Assembly: GCF_030812785.1 (NCBI RefSeq)
Contig: NZ_JAUSTJ010000002.1
Location: 186,001-250,000, forward strand
Source: Sphingomonas kyeonggiensis
GTDB lineage: Bacteria > Pseudomonadota > Alphaproteobacteria > Sphingomonadales > Sphingomonadaceae
DNA: 64,000 nucleotides
Direction: 5' to 3'
In this document: positions 17,269 to 27,700 of the stretch, piece after piece
Layout of the letters: the number at the start of each line of letters is the position of its first letter
How positions within the stretch are numbered: position 1 is the stretch's first letter
Notes under the pieces: model-generated
Told to the model about the DNA's origin: nothing
The model's input: the letters and a program-made list of their open reading frames with translations, nothing else
The model's database searches: none
Program-made: the position numbers and the translations under genes

Positions 17269-18714
17269 ATGCTCGCCTATTCTTCGGGCAATTTCGGCAA
17301 GGCGCTGGTGTTCGGCGGCGCGGATCTGACGATCCTGTTCCTGCTGACCGACGTGCTGGGGCTCAGCGGCGCGCAGGCCGCCGGGCTGATGCTGTTCGCG
17401 GTGCTCGGCGATCTGGTGTTCGATCTGCTCGCGGCCCGGCTTGTCCTGCATTGGCGTGCGGCGGGGCGCGGCTATCGCTGGACGATCGCCCTGGCCGCGC
17501 TGCCTTGCGGAGCAGCCTTCGGGCTGATCTACGCGATGCCGGCGCTGGGCCTGCACCGCGCCTGGATGCTCGCGGCGGCGATCCTCGTCTTCCGCGGCGC
17601 CTATGCGGTGGTCGATGTGCCGCACAATGCGCTGATGGCGCAGGTCAGCCGGGACAGCCGGGCGCGCGGGCGCGTCTCGGGCTACCGGCTGTTCTTCAGC
17701 ACGGCGAGCGCGCTGGCCATCGCCGTCGTGCTCACCCCGCTGGTGCAGCAGGCGGGGCGGGCGCGGCATTTCGACGCGTTGGCGTTCACCGGGATCGGGG
17801 CGGGCCTGGTCTTCGCGCTGACCATGCTGCTGTGCGTCTGGGCTTCGGGTACGCGCGGTGAAAGCGGTACGGCATCCGCGCTGCGCGGCGATCGCATCGC
17901 GGTTCCGCTGTGCGATCCGATGGTGCTGGCAATGGGCGCGCTGGCCCTGCTCACCGGCTTCGCGATGCCGTGCTTCGGCCGGATGCTGATGTATCTGGGA
18001 ACCTATGTCGTCGATCGGCCGGGTGCGGTCAGCCTGCTGCTTGCCGCGCTGACGGCGGGGCAGTTCGCCGGCGTCCTCGCCTGGACCGCGCTCACCCACC
18101 GCTTCAGCAAGAGCCACCTGCTCGGGGCGGGGCATGCGGCGAGCGCGCTGGGACTTGTCTTCTTCGCCTTTAGCCTGGCGTGGCCGACGGGACAGGTCGC
18201 CGCCGCCGCGCTGATCGGCTTCGGCTTTGCGAGCGTGTTCATGCTGCCCTGGGGCCTGCTCGCCGACGCGGTCGACATCATCGAATGGCGGCACGGCCGG
18301 AGGTTCGAGACCGGGCTGTTCGCCTTCTACCTAGTCGTGGTGAAGGCCAGCGGCGCCGGCGCGACCGCGATGATCGGCTGGGTGCTGAACGCGCTCGGTT
18401 ACGTCCCCGGCGCGGTCCAGCCGGCCGGGGTGCGCCTCGGCATGCTCGGCCTCGGCCTGGGCGTGCCGCTTGCCGGCGCGCTGCTGGCGGTGCTGCTGCT
18501 CCGGCGCTTCACGCTCGACCATGGCCGCCATGCGCGGCTGCTGGGCGCGCTGGCCTGGCGTCAGGCGGGTGCGGAACCCGTCTCCGGATTGAACCGGGGA
18601 TTGGAGAAATCGAGGGGCGAAGGCGTCACCCTGGCAGGCGGCGCCGCGCTTTCCGCCCAGGCACGGCAGAGCATGTCGCGCAGCATCGCCGCGCCTGCGG
18701 CCGTCCGCTCGTAG
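17269..18714 (+). CDS. MFS transporter, glycoside-pentoside-hexuronide (GPH) type
   Basis: 481 residues with about twelve membrane helices. The N-terminus (MLAYSSGNFGKALVFGGADLTILFLLTDVLGLS) and the segments DVPHNALMAQVSRDSRARGRVSGYR and LADAVDIIEWRHGRRFETGLFAFYLVVVKASGA are typical of the GPH (MelB-like) cation symporters for sugars or glycosides. The start is uncertain: ATG 17269 is preferred because it begins at the conserved motif; ATG 17188 is in frame. The last about 45 codons extend past the normal end of the family and overlap the convergent nuclease gene by 154 bp. Confidence 0.8.
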   Translation: MLAYSSGNFGKALVFGGADLTILFLLTDVLGLSGAQAAGLMLFAVLGDLVFDLLAARLVLHWRAAGRGYRWTIALAALPCGAAFGLIYAMPALGLHRAWMLAAAILVFRGAYAVVDVPHNALMAQVSRDSRARGRVSGYRLFFSTASALAIAVVLTPLVQQAGRARHFDALAFTGIGAGLVFALTMLLCVWASGTRGESGTASALRGDRIAVPLCDPMVLAMGALALLTGFAMPCFGRMLMYLGTYVVDRPGAVSLLLAALTAGQFAGVLAWTALTHRFSKSHLLGAGHAASALGLVFFAFSLAWPTGQVAAAALIGFGFASVFMLPWGLLADAVDIIEWRHGRRFETGLFAFYLVVVKASGAGATAMIGWVLNALGYVPGAVQPAGVRLGMLGLGLGVPLAGALLAVLLLRRFTLDHGRHARLLGALAWRQAGAEPVSGLNRGLEKSRGEGVTLAGGAALSAQARQSMSRSIAAPAAVRS

Positions 18715-19538
18715 ATCAGCGCGCGGACCTCCTTGTCGGCCGTGTTGCTGAAGCCGTCACGCTTCTCGAGCTTGTAGACCGTCTCCATCCGATCGCCGGA
18801 CTGGTCGAGAAAGGCGAGCACCGCGTCGAACATGTCGCCGTGGAGATGGGCCGGCGCGCCGATCCGGGGCGTGATGTCCGTAGCGGTGAGCCCCATGCCA
18901 TCGACGAAACGGCTCTCGAACCGCCCATGGATGCTGCGGTCGCGGGTATAGCCGTTCGGATTGGGCCCCAGCCAGCCGTCCGAGTTCACCGAGATGTGCA
19001 GCGGCTGTGAGCCGTCGCCGATATAATGGCCGAGCCGGATCGCCTGGAACGCGCAATGCTGCTCGGGGACCGATGCATCGCCGCCCTTCGCCTGCGCCGC
19101 GCGGATCGCCCGCATGCAGACGATCAGCCGCTCATAGGCTTCCATCGCCGCATAGGGCAGCGTGCCGGTCCAGCGGACGTTGGTGCGCGCGGCAGTGGCC
19201 GGATCGCTCTGCCTGATCGTCTCGTAATGCTTGTAGAGCGCGAGGATGAACGCGTAGCGCGAGCGCGGGATGGGCGTCAGGAAGGCGAACTGCTCGCGGA
19301 ACCAGCCATGGTTGGGGTCTTCCTCGATCTTCGAGAAGCCTTCCGAATCCCCGCGCCAGCTGTCCGGCAGCGAGGCCGAGGCCGAGATATAGTCGGCATA
19401 GCGGCGCAGGAAGACGGGGCCATTGTCGGGGATCGTCTGGATCGCCGCGCGGTCGATCACCGCATGCCCGGTGCCGCCCCAGGCATGGGCGACGGCGGGG
19501 CTCAGCAGAAGGGCGGCGGTCAGGGCGAAGCGGCGCAT
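18561..19538 (-). CDS. S1/P1 nuclease-like secreted zinc enzyme
   Basis: 325 residues with signal peptide; the predicted mature protein begins at Trp20 of AWGGTGH, and that N-terminal Trp plus His25 are the first zinc ligands in S1/P1 nucleases and zinc phospholipase C. Further ligands are in DPNHGWF and in LGHYIGDGSQPLHIS. The family cleaves single-stranded nucleic acids or phosphate esters in the periplasm or outside the cell. It follows the TonB receptor and YdcF genes on the same strand and probably belongs to their operon, suggesting uptake of the released products. Confidence 0.88.
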   Translation of the reverse strand: MRRFALTAALLLSPAVAHAWGGTGHAVIDRAAIQTIPDNGPVFLRRYADYISASASLPDSWRGDSEGFSKIEEDPNHGWFREQFAFLTPIPRSRYAFILALYKHYETIRQSDPATAARTNVRWTGTLPYAAMEAYERLIVCMRAIRAAQAKGGDASVPEQHCAFQAIRLGHYIGDGSQPLHISVNSDGWLGPNPNGYTRDRSIHGRFESRFVDGMGLTATDITPRIGAPAHLHGDMFDAVLAFLDQSGDRMETVYKLEKRDGFSNTADKEVRALIYERTAAGAAMLRDMLCRAWAESAAPPARVTPSPLDFSNPRFNPETGSAPA

Positions 19539-19549
19539 GACGGTTCCTT

Positions 19550-20710
19550 TCAGGGATCGAGGGGATCGCGCGGATCGACGCGCTCGGACGCCCGTGACGG
19601 GCGGAACACCAGCTCGGTGGGCGAGACCCGGCGGACGACCGTGCCGGGCTGATAGCCGAGCTCGGCGGCGTTGCGCTCGGTGAACTTCGCGCTTTCGATA
19701 TAGGCGCTCTGCAACGGGTTGCAGACGATCACCGTCTCCGCCTCGGGCGGCGCGCCGATCCGTGCGAGCAGCCGGCTGGCGTTGCGCAGGTTGGTGGTGG
19801 TGTGGCGGGCATAGGGCTCGATGAGGATCGCCTCTGCCGGGACGCCGTAGCGCTCGATCAGCGCCTTGCGCATCTCGTCGGCCTCGGTGAACGGAGTCGC
19901 GCGCGGGTGTGCCCGGCCGCCGGTGACCAGGATGAAGGCGATGTCGCCCTGCGCGAACCGGCGCGCGGCGAGGCGCAGATGATATTTGCCGAACGGGCTG
20001 AGCGGCTCGCCCTCGATCTCGGGCCCGACGCCGGTGACGATCATCGCACTGTAGCGATAGCGGTGCCAGTCGAGCGTTTTCGCCCGCGCGATTGCCGCCG
20101 CGTTGGCGCCGCCGGTCAGCGGTTCATGGCCGATCGCATCGGTGCGGTCGCTCACATCCAGCAGCGCGAGCGCATAGTCGATGCTGGGATCGAGCCGCTG
20201 TGCCGATCCGTTACGGGGCGTCTCGGCGATCCAGTCGGCGGCCTGGAGGCGCGTCAGGTGATCCTGGGGCGAGACCGTGCCGGGGCCATCGATCGCAGTG
20301 GTGGGGATCGCCCCCAGCGCATAGGTCCGCACGACCATGTTGATGCCGGCGATCTCGCGATCCACCTGCGCGGCGGCGCCATCGTCCGCGGTGGGAAGAC
20401 CCGACGCCTGCGCAACGGCACGACGCACCGCATCGGCCTCGCGGTCGCTCCAGAGCAGCGCCTGCGCGCGGCAGACGAGGTCGGCTCCGCACGCGGCACG
20501 CCGCTCCCGCCGGATGCGCAGCACGCTCTCCATGTCGGGCGCCCGGGCGATCCGCTCGAGCGCCGCCGGATCGTGCCCGGCCGCATCGAGCAACGGGAAG
20601 AGCCGCGCGGACAGCGTCGCCATCACCCCGTCGCTCACCGCCGCCTCGGCCGAAGCCGGGGCGGCGATCACCGTCACCGCAAGCGCGGCGGCGGAGAGCA
20701 GGGCGCGCAT
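19550..20710 (-). CDS. YdcF/ElyC-like (DUF218) protein with signal peptide
   Basis: 386 residues. A signal peptide (MRALLSAAALAVTVIAAPASAEA) is followed by a helical N-terminal region of about 180 residues and a C-terminal DUF218 (YdcF-like) domain: YSAMIVTGVGPEIEG, FILVTGGRAHP, EADEMRKALIERYGVPAEAILIEPYARHTTTNLRNASRLL. YdcF/ElyC proteins act in envelope metabolism and some bind nucleotide cofactors; the reaction here is unknown. The ATG overlaps the TonB-receptor stop (TGATG), showing translational coupling; 11 bp then separate it from the nuclease gene. Confidence 0.85.
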   Translation of the reverse strand: MRALLSAAALAVTVIAAPASAEAAVSDGVMATLSARLFPLLDAAGHDPAALERIARAPDMESVLRIRRERRAACGADLVCRAQALLWSDREADAVRRAVAQASGLPTADDGAAAQVDREIAGINMVVRTYALGAIPTTAIDGPGTVSPQDHLTRLQAADWIAETPRNGSAQRLDPSIDYALALLDVSDRTDAIGHEPLTGGANAAAIARAKTLDWHRYRYSAMIVTGVGPEIEGEPLSPFGKYHLRLAARRFAQGDIAFILVTGGRAHPRATPFTEADEMRKALIERYGVPAEAILIEPYARHTTTNLRNASRLLARIGAPPEAETVIVCNPLQSAYIESAKFTERNAAELGYQPGTVVRRVSPTELVFRPSRASERVDPRDPLDP

Positions 20711-23223
20711 CACCAGCTGCGGCTGACGATGAGGCGGAAGTTCCGGCCGAACAGCGGACGGCCGTAGATCGCCTGGCTAGAGCCCTGGCCGGCGAACTGG
20801 TCGGTACGCGTGTTGCCCTCGGTCAGGCCATGGGCGTTGAACAGATTGTCGCCGACAACCTGGAAGTGCCAGGCACCCCAATCGAGCGATGCGCCTGCGC
20901 CGGTCGTCTGGTAGCCCGGCATCGCAGTGCGGTTGAAGAGGTCGACATAGCGGCGGCCGACCCATTCGAAGCGGCCGAAGAGCGAGAGCTTCTGTTCGCC
21001 CAGATCGAAGTCGAAGCTGGGCCGCAGATTGCCGAAGAACTTAGCCTCGCGGATGATCTGGTTGCCGTTCACCGCACTCGGATCGGCGCCCGAGGTATTC
21101 TCGAGATTGGCATATTCCGGGTTCTGCCAGGTCACCGAGCCGTCGAGCGAGAACCAGCGGACCGGCGCGACCCGGCCATCGACCTCGACGCCCTTGACCG
21201 AAGCCTCGCCGATGAACGGCAGCGTCTGGTCGTTGCGGCCGGTCAGCGGGTTGAACGCCGCGAACGATGCGTTGAACGGGTCGAACTTGGTGTAGAAGCC
21301 GGTCGCATAGAGATAGTTGGGGCCGAAGCTGGCCTTGAGGCCGACCTCGTACTGGCGCGCCTTGGTCTTGACGATCGTGGCGTTGATGCCGGTCACCACG
21401 CCCAGCTGCGGCGGCACCTCCAGGTTCGAGATGCGGCCATAGGCGCCGAAATGCCCGTTCAGGTCGTAGTTGACGCCGACCGTCCAGTTGGTCGCATTGG
21501 GCTTCAGCCGCTGGTCGAGCACCTGGCCGGTGAAGGCGCGGGTGGTGTCGTCGGCGAGCGTGGTGCCGTCGCCGAGATTGACCTGGGTGGTCGGCAGGGC
21601 GATGCCCTTGTAGCTGTAGCGCTCGGTACGGATGCCGGCATCAAGGCGCAGACCCCGGGTAATCTCCCAGGTGTCGTTCGCGTAGAAGGCGATCATCTGC
21701 GCATCGCCTTCGCCCTGATTGAGCGTGGTGGTGTAGCGCAGCACGCCGTTCTGCGTGACCGAGCCCAGCACCTGGCCGGTCGCCGAATAGGCGACCAGAT
21801 CGAGCGTGCGTGGTTGGCTGCGCACTTCGATCAGCATGTCCTGATAGGCCTGGAGCAGCGTGTTGCCGTAGAAGGAGCCGTACATGCCGACCCGGAGATC
21901 GTGGGTGCCGATGCCGGTCTCGAACTTGCGGGTGACGCTGAGGTCGCCCTGCACCGAGTAGAAGTCCGATTCCGAGGCACGATACTGGCCGGACATCACC
22001 AGGCCCGACGCGGCCGAGGGATCATAGACCGACGCGCCGTTGGTGCCGGCAAGGGCATAGCCGAGCCGCGTGACATTGGGACCGAAGGCAGTCCGCGCGG
22101 CAGTCAGGTAACCGGCGGCGAAGGTGGTCGCATCGGCCGGGTTGGTGGTCGAGTAGAAGGCGTCGAAGCTGGACTTGCCCTTGGTGCCGCCGATCTTGGC
22201 GGAGACCTGCCAGCCGCTGAAATCTGCCTCGTAGTCGATCGCCGCGTTGAAGAAGCGCATGTGGCGGCCGTCGGAGAGGTCGCGCTGCATGCTCTGCAGC
22301 GCGCCGGCACCGTCGCGATACTTGATGTTGACGTTGCGCAGCGACGGCGAGTTCATCGTGCCGGTGAAATAGTCGATATAGCGGTTGAGCGAGACCGACG
22401 GGTTGCGCGGATCGTTGGTCGGGATCGGCAGATAGAAGACATTGTGGTCGTTCACATATTCGACCGAGAGCTTTACGAATCCGTTGGTCAGCACGCGCTT
22501 GAGGTTGGCGCGGATCTGGCCGCCCTTGTCGCTGGGGAAGCCGGCATAGCGATAGCCGTCATGCTGGCGCACGAAGCCGCCGATCGCGAAATAGGTGTTG
22601 TCGCTGATCGGGCCGGACTGCATCGCATCGAGCCGATAGAGGCCGGTATCGCCCAGCGTGACCTGTGCCTTGCCGCGGGCCTGCGGGCCGCCCGACACGG
22701 TGATGTTGTTGGCGATCGCCGCCGCGCTGCTGGCATAGATCGGCGCCGGACCGCCGCGCACGATCTCGACCCGCTCGGTCATCAGATCGTAGCGGTTCAT
22801 GCCTTCGCCGGAGTTGAAGAAGACGCCGTCGATCTCATGATAAAGCGGCAGGCCGTCCTGCTGGAAGATCAGATAGCCGCGATCGGTCGGGATGCCGCGC
22901 ACGCGGGTGATGTTCTGCACCTCGCCGCCAGTCGCCTCGACCTGGATGCCGGGGACGGTGCCGAGCAGGTCGGCGAAGCTCTTCGGCGCGATCTTCTGGA
23001 CGTCGGCCTGGCTGAGCGAGTTGACCGCATAGGAGACGTCGAAGCGGCGCTGGGCGCGCGCCGAGCCGGTGACGATGATGTCCGCGCCCGCGTCGTCGGC
23101 CTGCGCCGGATCGGCGGCCGGCGCGTCGGCCGCCGGCGTGTCGCTGGTCTGCGCGAAGGCCGGTGCGGACAGCATGCTGAACGCGAGCACCGCGCAGCCG
23201 GCGGCGAAATTGTGCTTCTTCAT
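20710..23223 (-). CDS. TonB-dependent outer-membrane receptor
   Basis: 837 residues from the ATG at 23223 (MKKHNFAAGCAVLAF...AFAQ signal peptide). A TonB-box-like segment (ADIIVTGS, about residues 47-54) precedes the plug domain (KSFADLLGTVPGIQVEATGGEVQNITRVRGI...MTERVEIVRGGPAPIYAS) and a 22-strand barrel ending in a terminal aromatic residue (RLIVSRSW). It imports a substrate across the outer membrane using proton motive force. Its neighbours (ROK regulator, nuclease, GPH symporter) point to a sugar or nucleic-acid-derived substrate rather than a siderophore; this is inference. Confidence 0.94.
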   Translation of the reverse strand: MKKHNFAAGCAVLAFSMLSAPAFAQTSDTPAADAPAADPAQADDAGADIIVTGSARAQRRFDVSYAVNSLSQADVQKIAPKSFADLLGTVPGIQVEATGGEVQNITRVRGIPTDRGYLIFQQDGLPLYHEIDGVFFNSGEGMNRYDLMTERVEIVRGGPAPIYASSAAAIANNITVSGGPQARGKAQVTLGDTGLYRLDAMQSGPISDNTYFAIGGFVRQHDGYRYAGFPSDKGGQIRANLKRVLTNGFVKLSVEYVNDHNVFYLPIPTNDPRNPSVSLNRYIDYFTGTMNSPSLRNVNIKYRDGAGALQSMQRDLSDGRHMRFFNAAIDYEADFSGWQVSAKIGGTKGKSSFDAFYSTTNPADATTFAAGYLTAARTAFGPNVTRLGYALAGTNGASVYDPSAASGLVMSGQYRASESDFYSVQGDLSVTRKFETGIGTHDLRVGMYGSFYGNTLLQAYQDMLIEVRSQPRTLDLVAYSATGQVLGSVTQNGVLRYTTTLNQGEGDAQMIAFYANDTWEITRGLRLDAGIRTERYSYKGIALPTTQVNLGDGTTLADDTTRAFTGQVLDQRLKPNATNWTVGVNYDLNGHFGAYGRISNLEVPPQLGVVTGINATIVKTKARQYEVGLKASFGPNYLYATGFYTKFDPFNASFAAFNPLTGRNDQTLPFIGEASVKGVEVDGRVAPVRWFSLDGSVTWQNPEYANLENTSGADPSAVNGNQIIREAKFFGNLRPSFDFDLGEQKLSLFGRFEWVGRRYVDLFNRTAMPGYQTTGAGASLDWGAWHFQVVGDNLFNAHGLTEGNTRTDQFAGQGSSQAIYGRPLFGRNFRLIVSRSW

Positions 23224-23281
23224 CGGATCGGTCCCCCGAGATTTTGTGAACTCGCGGCGCCGATGGGCGGCGGGGATGACA

Positions 23282-23309
23282 GATTTATTTATTTCTGAGA
23301 AAATAAATC
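23282..23309. promoter_or_regulatory. ROK-type operator between receptor and regulator genes
   Basis: Inverted repeat GATTTATTT (23282-23290) and AAATAAATC (23301-23309), perfect 9-bp arms with a 10-bp spacer. The TTATTT-N-AAATAA layout resembles the operators of NagC/Mlc, the characterised ROK repressors. It is an AT-rich island in GC-rich DNA, 59 bp upstream of the TonB receptor start and 35 bp upstream of the ROK start, so it can control both divergent genes. Confidence 0.65.
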
Positions 23310-23344
23310 GTGGCCCGCGAGCCGGACTGCTATGGCGATGGACG

Positions 23345-24478
23345 ATGAGGCACCCACCGGTCACGCTGCTCGAGGAGGAGAAGCGGCTGCTCTGGCAGCT
23401 GCGCACGCTCGGCCCGCAATCGCGGTCTGCCCTGGCCGAGACGCTGCAGATCAGCAACGGCGCCATCTCGAAGCTGACTAGGACGCTGATCGGGCAGGCG
23501 CTGATCGAGGAACTGCCCGCCGAGGCGCTGGCAGGGCGGGGCCGCCCGACCGTGCCGCTGCGGATTTCCCCGGCCGGGGGCTATGCCGTCGGGCTGGCGA
23601 TCTATGCCGGGCTGCTGGAAATCGCGCTGGTCGATTATGCCGGCGGCGTGGTGTCGCTCACCTCCGAGAAGATCGAGCCGATCGACCCTCGAGAATTCGC
23701 CCGCCATGTCGATCGCCGCATCCACGAGCTCGCGATCGAGCACCGCCTGCTGGGGAGCCGGCTGTACGGCGTCGGCTTCAGCGTGCCCGGCCCGGCCTTG
23801 TCGCGCGACGGCAACCGCTGGCACGTCGTCCGCAACCTGCCCGGCTGGAAGGACGCGCCGCTGCGTACGATCTTCGAGGAAACGCTGCGGCTGCCGATCT
23901 GGATCGAGAACGATGCGACGGCGGCGGCGCTCGCCGAATATTATCTGGGCGGGCTGATCCAGCGCTGCACCACGGCGGTGGTGATCCTGCTCGGGCACGG
24001 CGTCGGGGCGGGGATCGTCCATGAAGGCCGGCTGATGCGCGGCGAGACGGGCAGCGCGGGCGAGATCGGCATGTTCTACCCGGGCAACCAGCCGCGGCCG
24101 ACGACGCTCGACCTGATCGCGACGCTGCAGGCGGCCGGATGCAAGGTCGGATCGCTGGCGGATTTCGCCGAGGCGATCCCGGGATATGAGGCGACGATCG
24201 ATCAATGGCTGGAACGGGCCGCCGATCAGCTGCTCCAGACGATCAACTCGGCGCTTGCCTGGTTCGATCCGGGCGCCATCCGGCTGATGAGCCCCTTGCC
24301 GTCCGCGATCATGCACGGACTTGCCGATCGGCTGAACCGCCGGGCGATCAAATGGGGCGACCATATCGCGGAGAGCGAGAAGGAGCGCTACGACATCGAA
24401 ATCTCCCGGCTCGGCGGCGCCGGTTCCGCGCTGGGTGCGGCGCTGTTGCCGATCCACGCAACGGTAGCTCGGGCATAA
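23345..24478 (+). CDS. ROK family transcriptional regulator
   Basis: 377 residues: N-terminal winged helix-turn-helix (RSALAETLQISNGAISKLTRTLIGQALIEE, about residues 25-55) and a C-terminal ROK sugar-kinase-like domain with IENDATAAALAEYYLGG and LGHGVGAGIVHEGRLMRGETGSAGEIG. The DxGxT-type ATP motif and the canonical zinc-binding cysteines of active ROK kinases are not evident, as expected for a repressor of the NagC/XylR type. It probably senses a sugar or sugar phosphate and controls the divergent receptor operon through the operator at 23282-23309. Confidence 0.9.
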   Translation: MRHPPVTLLEEEKRLLWQLRTLGPQSRSALAETLQISNGAISKLTRTLIGQALIEELPAEALAGRGRPTVPLRISPAGGYAVGLAIYAGLLEIALVDYAGGVVSLTSEKIEPIDPREFARHVDRRIHELAIEHRLLGSRLYGVGFSVPGPALSRDGNRWHVVRNLPGWKDAPLRTIFEETLRLPIWIENDATAAALAEYYLGGLIQRCTTAVVILLGHGVGAGIVHEGRLMRGETGSAGEIGMFYPGNQPRPTTLDLIATLQAAGCKVGSLADFAEAIPGYEATIDQWLERAADQLLQTINSALAWFDPGAIRLMSPLPSAIMHGLADRLNRRAIKWGDHIAESEKERYDIEISRLGGAGSALGAALLPIHATVARA

Positions 24479-24641
24479 GCGGCTAGGCCCGTCCGGCGCG
24501 ACCCGATGTCCGGCGCAAATTTCGTAGCTCCGCGGTGCAAAGCCTTGCGGGCGTGAGGAAGATGGGCGACACATGTCGTGCCGTCACGGGAAGAATCCGG
24601 GCGGTCTTGTATCTCGGGCGAGGCTCAGGGCCGCACTCCCC

Positions 24642-24661
24642 ACAGTAAGCGTAACAGTAAG
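24642..24661 (+). promoter_or_regulatory. tandem 8-bp direct repeat upstream of the RTX gene
   Basis: ACAGTAAG occurs at 24642-24649 and again at 24654-24661, a 12-bp period, 46-65 bp upstream of the RTX start. It could be an activator site. The rest of 24479-24706 shows no gene; CGACA-CA-TGTCG at 24567-24578 is a short dyad. Confidence 0.3.
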
Positions 24662-24706
24662 AGCAGATTTCGGCTGTTTTCCGGTTTCGGAAGCAAGGGG
24701 GGATTC

Positions 24707-27700
24707 GTGGCAGTCATCACGGGCACGGACGCGGGTGAATGGATCCAGGACACCCCTGGCGACGACACGATCTACGGACTCGGCGGTGACGATCACATCG
24801 ACGGGGATGACGGCAGCGACACCCTGTATGGCGGCGACGGCAACGACTGGATCAGGGAGGTGTCCTCCGAGCCGGTAGCGAGAACGCACCAGATGTTCGG
24901 CGAAGCCGGCGACGACGTGCTCGAGCTCGACCTCAGGTCCAACTCTGCCGACACCGTGCTGCTCGATGGCGGCACCGGCAACGACCGTATCCTATTCGAC
25001 GCCTGGTACACGGCCCAGGCCCTGACGATCGCGGGCGGCGATGGCGACGACTTCATCCATATCGTGGGCGGCCGGACGGTAGCGCTGGATGCCGGTTCCG
25101 GTGCGGATCGCATCGAGCTCACCTACAGCAATGCCGTCACCTCCTACAATTTCACCTTCGGGGCGGGCGCCGATGTGCTCGAGCTTACCCGCACGACCTC
25201 GCTGACCATCGGCGCCGCGATCCATATCACCGATTTCGAAGCCGGCGTCGCCGGAGACCGGATCAACTTCGACCGGGTGCTGGCGTCGCTGACCGGATCG
25301 GACCGCGTCACCAATCCGTTCGCCAGCGGGCATCTCGCCTTGGTGCAGCGTGGTGCCGACGCGGTCGTGCAGATCGACCTGAACGGCGGCGGCAACGACC
25401 TGCGCGATCTCTTCGTCCTGGATGGGGTGAATGCGGCCACGCTGACGAGCTACAATCTCGGCTTCGCGCCCAATGGCGGCGCCTCGCCCTCGATCGCGGC
25501 GGATGGCACCGCCGGCGCGGATATTCTCGATGGCTCGGGTGGCAACGACCTGCTCCGGGGGCTCGACGGGGACGACAAGCTGTTTGGTGGTTCTGGCAAT
25601 GACCAGCTGGAAGGTGGGATCGGTGCCGACACGCTGGAAGGCGGCTTCGGCGACGATGTCCTCCTCGGCGGGGAGGGCAACGATACGCTGTTCGACTATA
25701 ATTCCGGCAGCGATCAGCTGTTCGGCGGCGACGGCAATGATTCGCTGGAAGTCGGCCGGGCCGCGCGGGAACCCGGCGGCACGATCGTGCTGGATGGTGG
25801 CGCAGGCAACGACACCCTGCAGTTCGGGCTATGGCCCTTTTTCCGCGGCACCGCGAAGGCCGATCACGTCACCTTCATCGGCGGAGACGGCAACGACACC
25901 ATTCGCGCGGAGGGCGCGCTCACGGTCGATGTGGATGCGGGCGCCGGCGCGGATACGGTCGATGTCGCGATCGACGGTACCACCAACTTCATCACGCTCG
26001 GCAGCGGCGCGGACACGCTCAGCCTGGGTGCCGAGGCCACCAAGCAGATCGTGGCCGCGGTGGTGCGCGATTTCGAAGCGGGCAACAGCGGCGACCGGCT
26101 CGATATCCAGAGTTATCTCGAATATGCGCTGACGGGCTGGAACGGGCAGAGCAACCCGTTCGAGGGCGGCTATCTGCAGAGGATCCAGCGCGGCGCTGAC
26201 ACGGTTCTCCAGATCGACGTGGACGGTGCCGCCGGCCCCGCCGCGATGACCGACCTCGTGATCTTCAAGAATCTTGCCGCCAGCAGCCTCACCACCTTCA
26301 ACCTTGGCGGCTATGCGACTTTGACCGGGACCGAGGGCAACGACGTCATCGAGGGCGATGGCGGCGCCAATACACTGCACGGCCTGGGCGGCAACGACAC
26401 GCTCATCGGCAATGGCGGCGATGATCTTCTCGACGGCGGTGCGGGCGACGACATCATGTCGGGCGGTTACGGCACCGACATCTATATCGTCTCGGAGGCC
26501 GGCGACCAGGTTATCGAACCCTATGAATTCGTTGTTTATGGTGGCGATGAAGTCCGGACTTCGCTGGCGGTCTATACCATGCCGGCCAATGTCGAGCGGC
26601 TGGTCGGCACGTCCAACACGGGCCAGACCCTCACCACGTCAAGCGGCGTCCTTATCGGCGGCATCGGCAACGACATCCTCAACGCCAACGGCTCCGCAAA
26701 CGCCGTGGGCGGGGGCGGCGACGACCTGATAAAGGGAAGCGGGGACAAGAACACCCTGGTCGGCGGAGAGGGTTCGGACATCCTCTATGGCTATGGCGGC
26801 GACGATAGCCTGATCGCTGGAAACGAGCTTTCGGAGGCCATCGGCAACGATTATCTCGATGGCGGTGACGGGGACGACTATCTGCGCGGGAGCATCGGCA
26901 ACGATACCCTGATCGGCGGCGCCGGTGCCGACTATCTCTATGACAACCAATCCGGTGCCGACCTGTTCGACGCCGGAGACGGAGACGATGAGCTGGGCCT
27001 TACCCGCTACAGCTACGGCCCGGCGCCGAGCGGGACGGTCAGCCTTCTTGGCGGCGCCGGAAACGACAAGATCTGGATGGTCATCGGCAATGCAAGCACG
27101 GTGACGATCGACGGGGGTGATGGCAACGACGAGGTCGGTTTCTCGACCTTCGCGGGCACTGCCACCGTGACCCTCGGCGCCGGCGCCGACGTGATCAGCT
27201 TCTCCGACTATATGCCGCAGGTGAATCCGAACGGCCGGATCACGGTCACCGATTTCGATCTCGGCGCGGGCGGAGACACGCTGTCCTGGACCAGTTTCCT
27301 GCAGGCCTGGCTGACCGGATGGGACCCATCCGTCAATCCGTTCCTCTCGGGCCATGTCCGACTGGGCCAGAGCGGCACCTCCACGGTGCTGCAGCTCGAT
27401 CGGGACGGCGGCGGCGATGGCTTCACCACCTTCCTGACCTTCCAGAACACCAACGCGGCGAACTTCACGGCGGCCCAGCTGGGCTTCACGCCCCAGGGCC
27501 CGATCGCGACGGTAGGCGGGGACGGCAACGACACCGCGGCGGGAACCGCGGCGGGCGATCTGCTGGACGGCGGCGCCGGCGACGATATTGTCTGGGGTGG
27601 CGCCGGCGCCGACACGATCAGCGGCGGCGCCGGATCGGACACCCTGTTCTCCGCCGATCGCTATGCACCGTTCGGCTATCCGTACAGCATCTATTATTTG

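Noticed and set aside
20830-23298. 822-codon plus-strand frame opposite the TonB receptor
   Set aside because: Shadow of the receptor's codon bias; the receptor is clearly the real gene.
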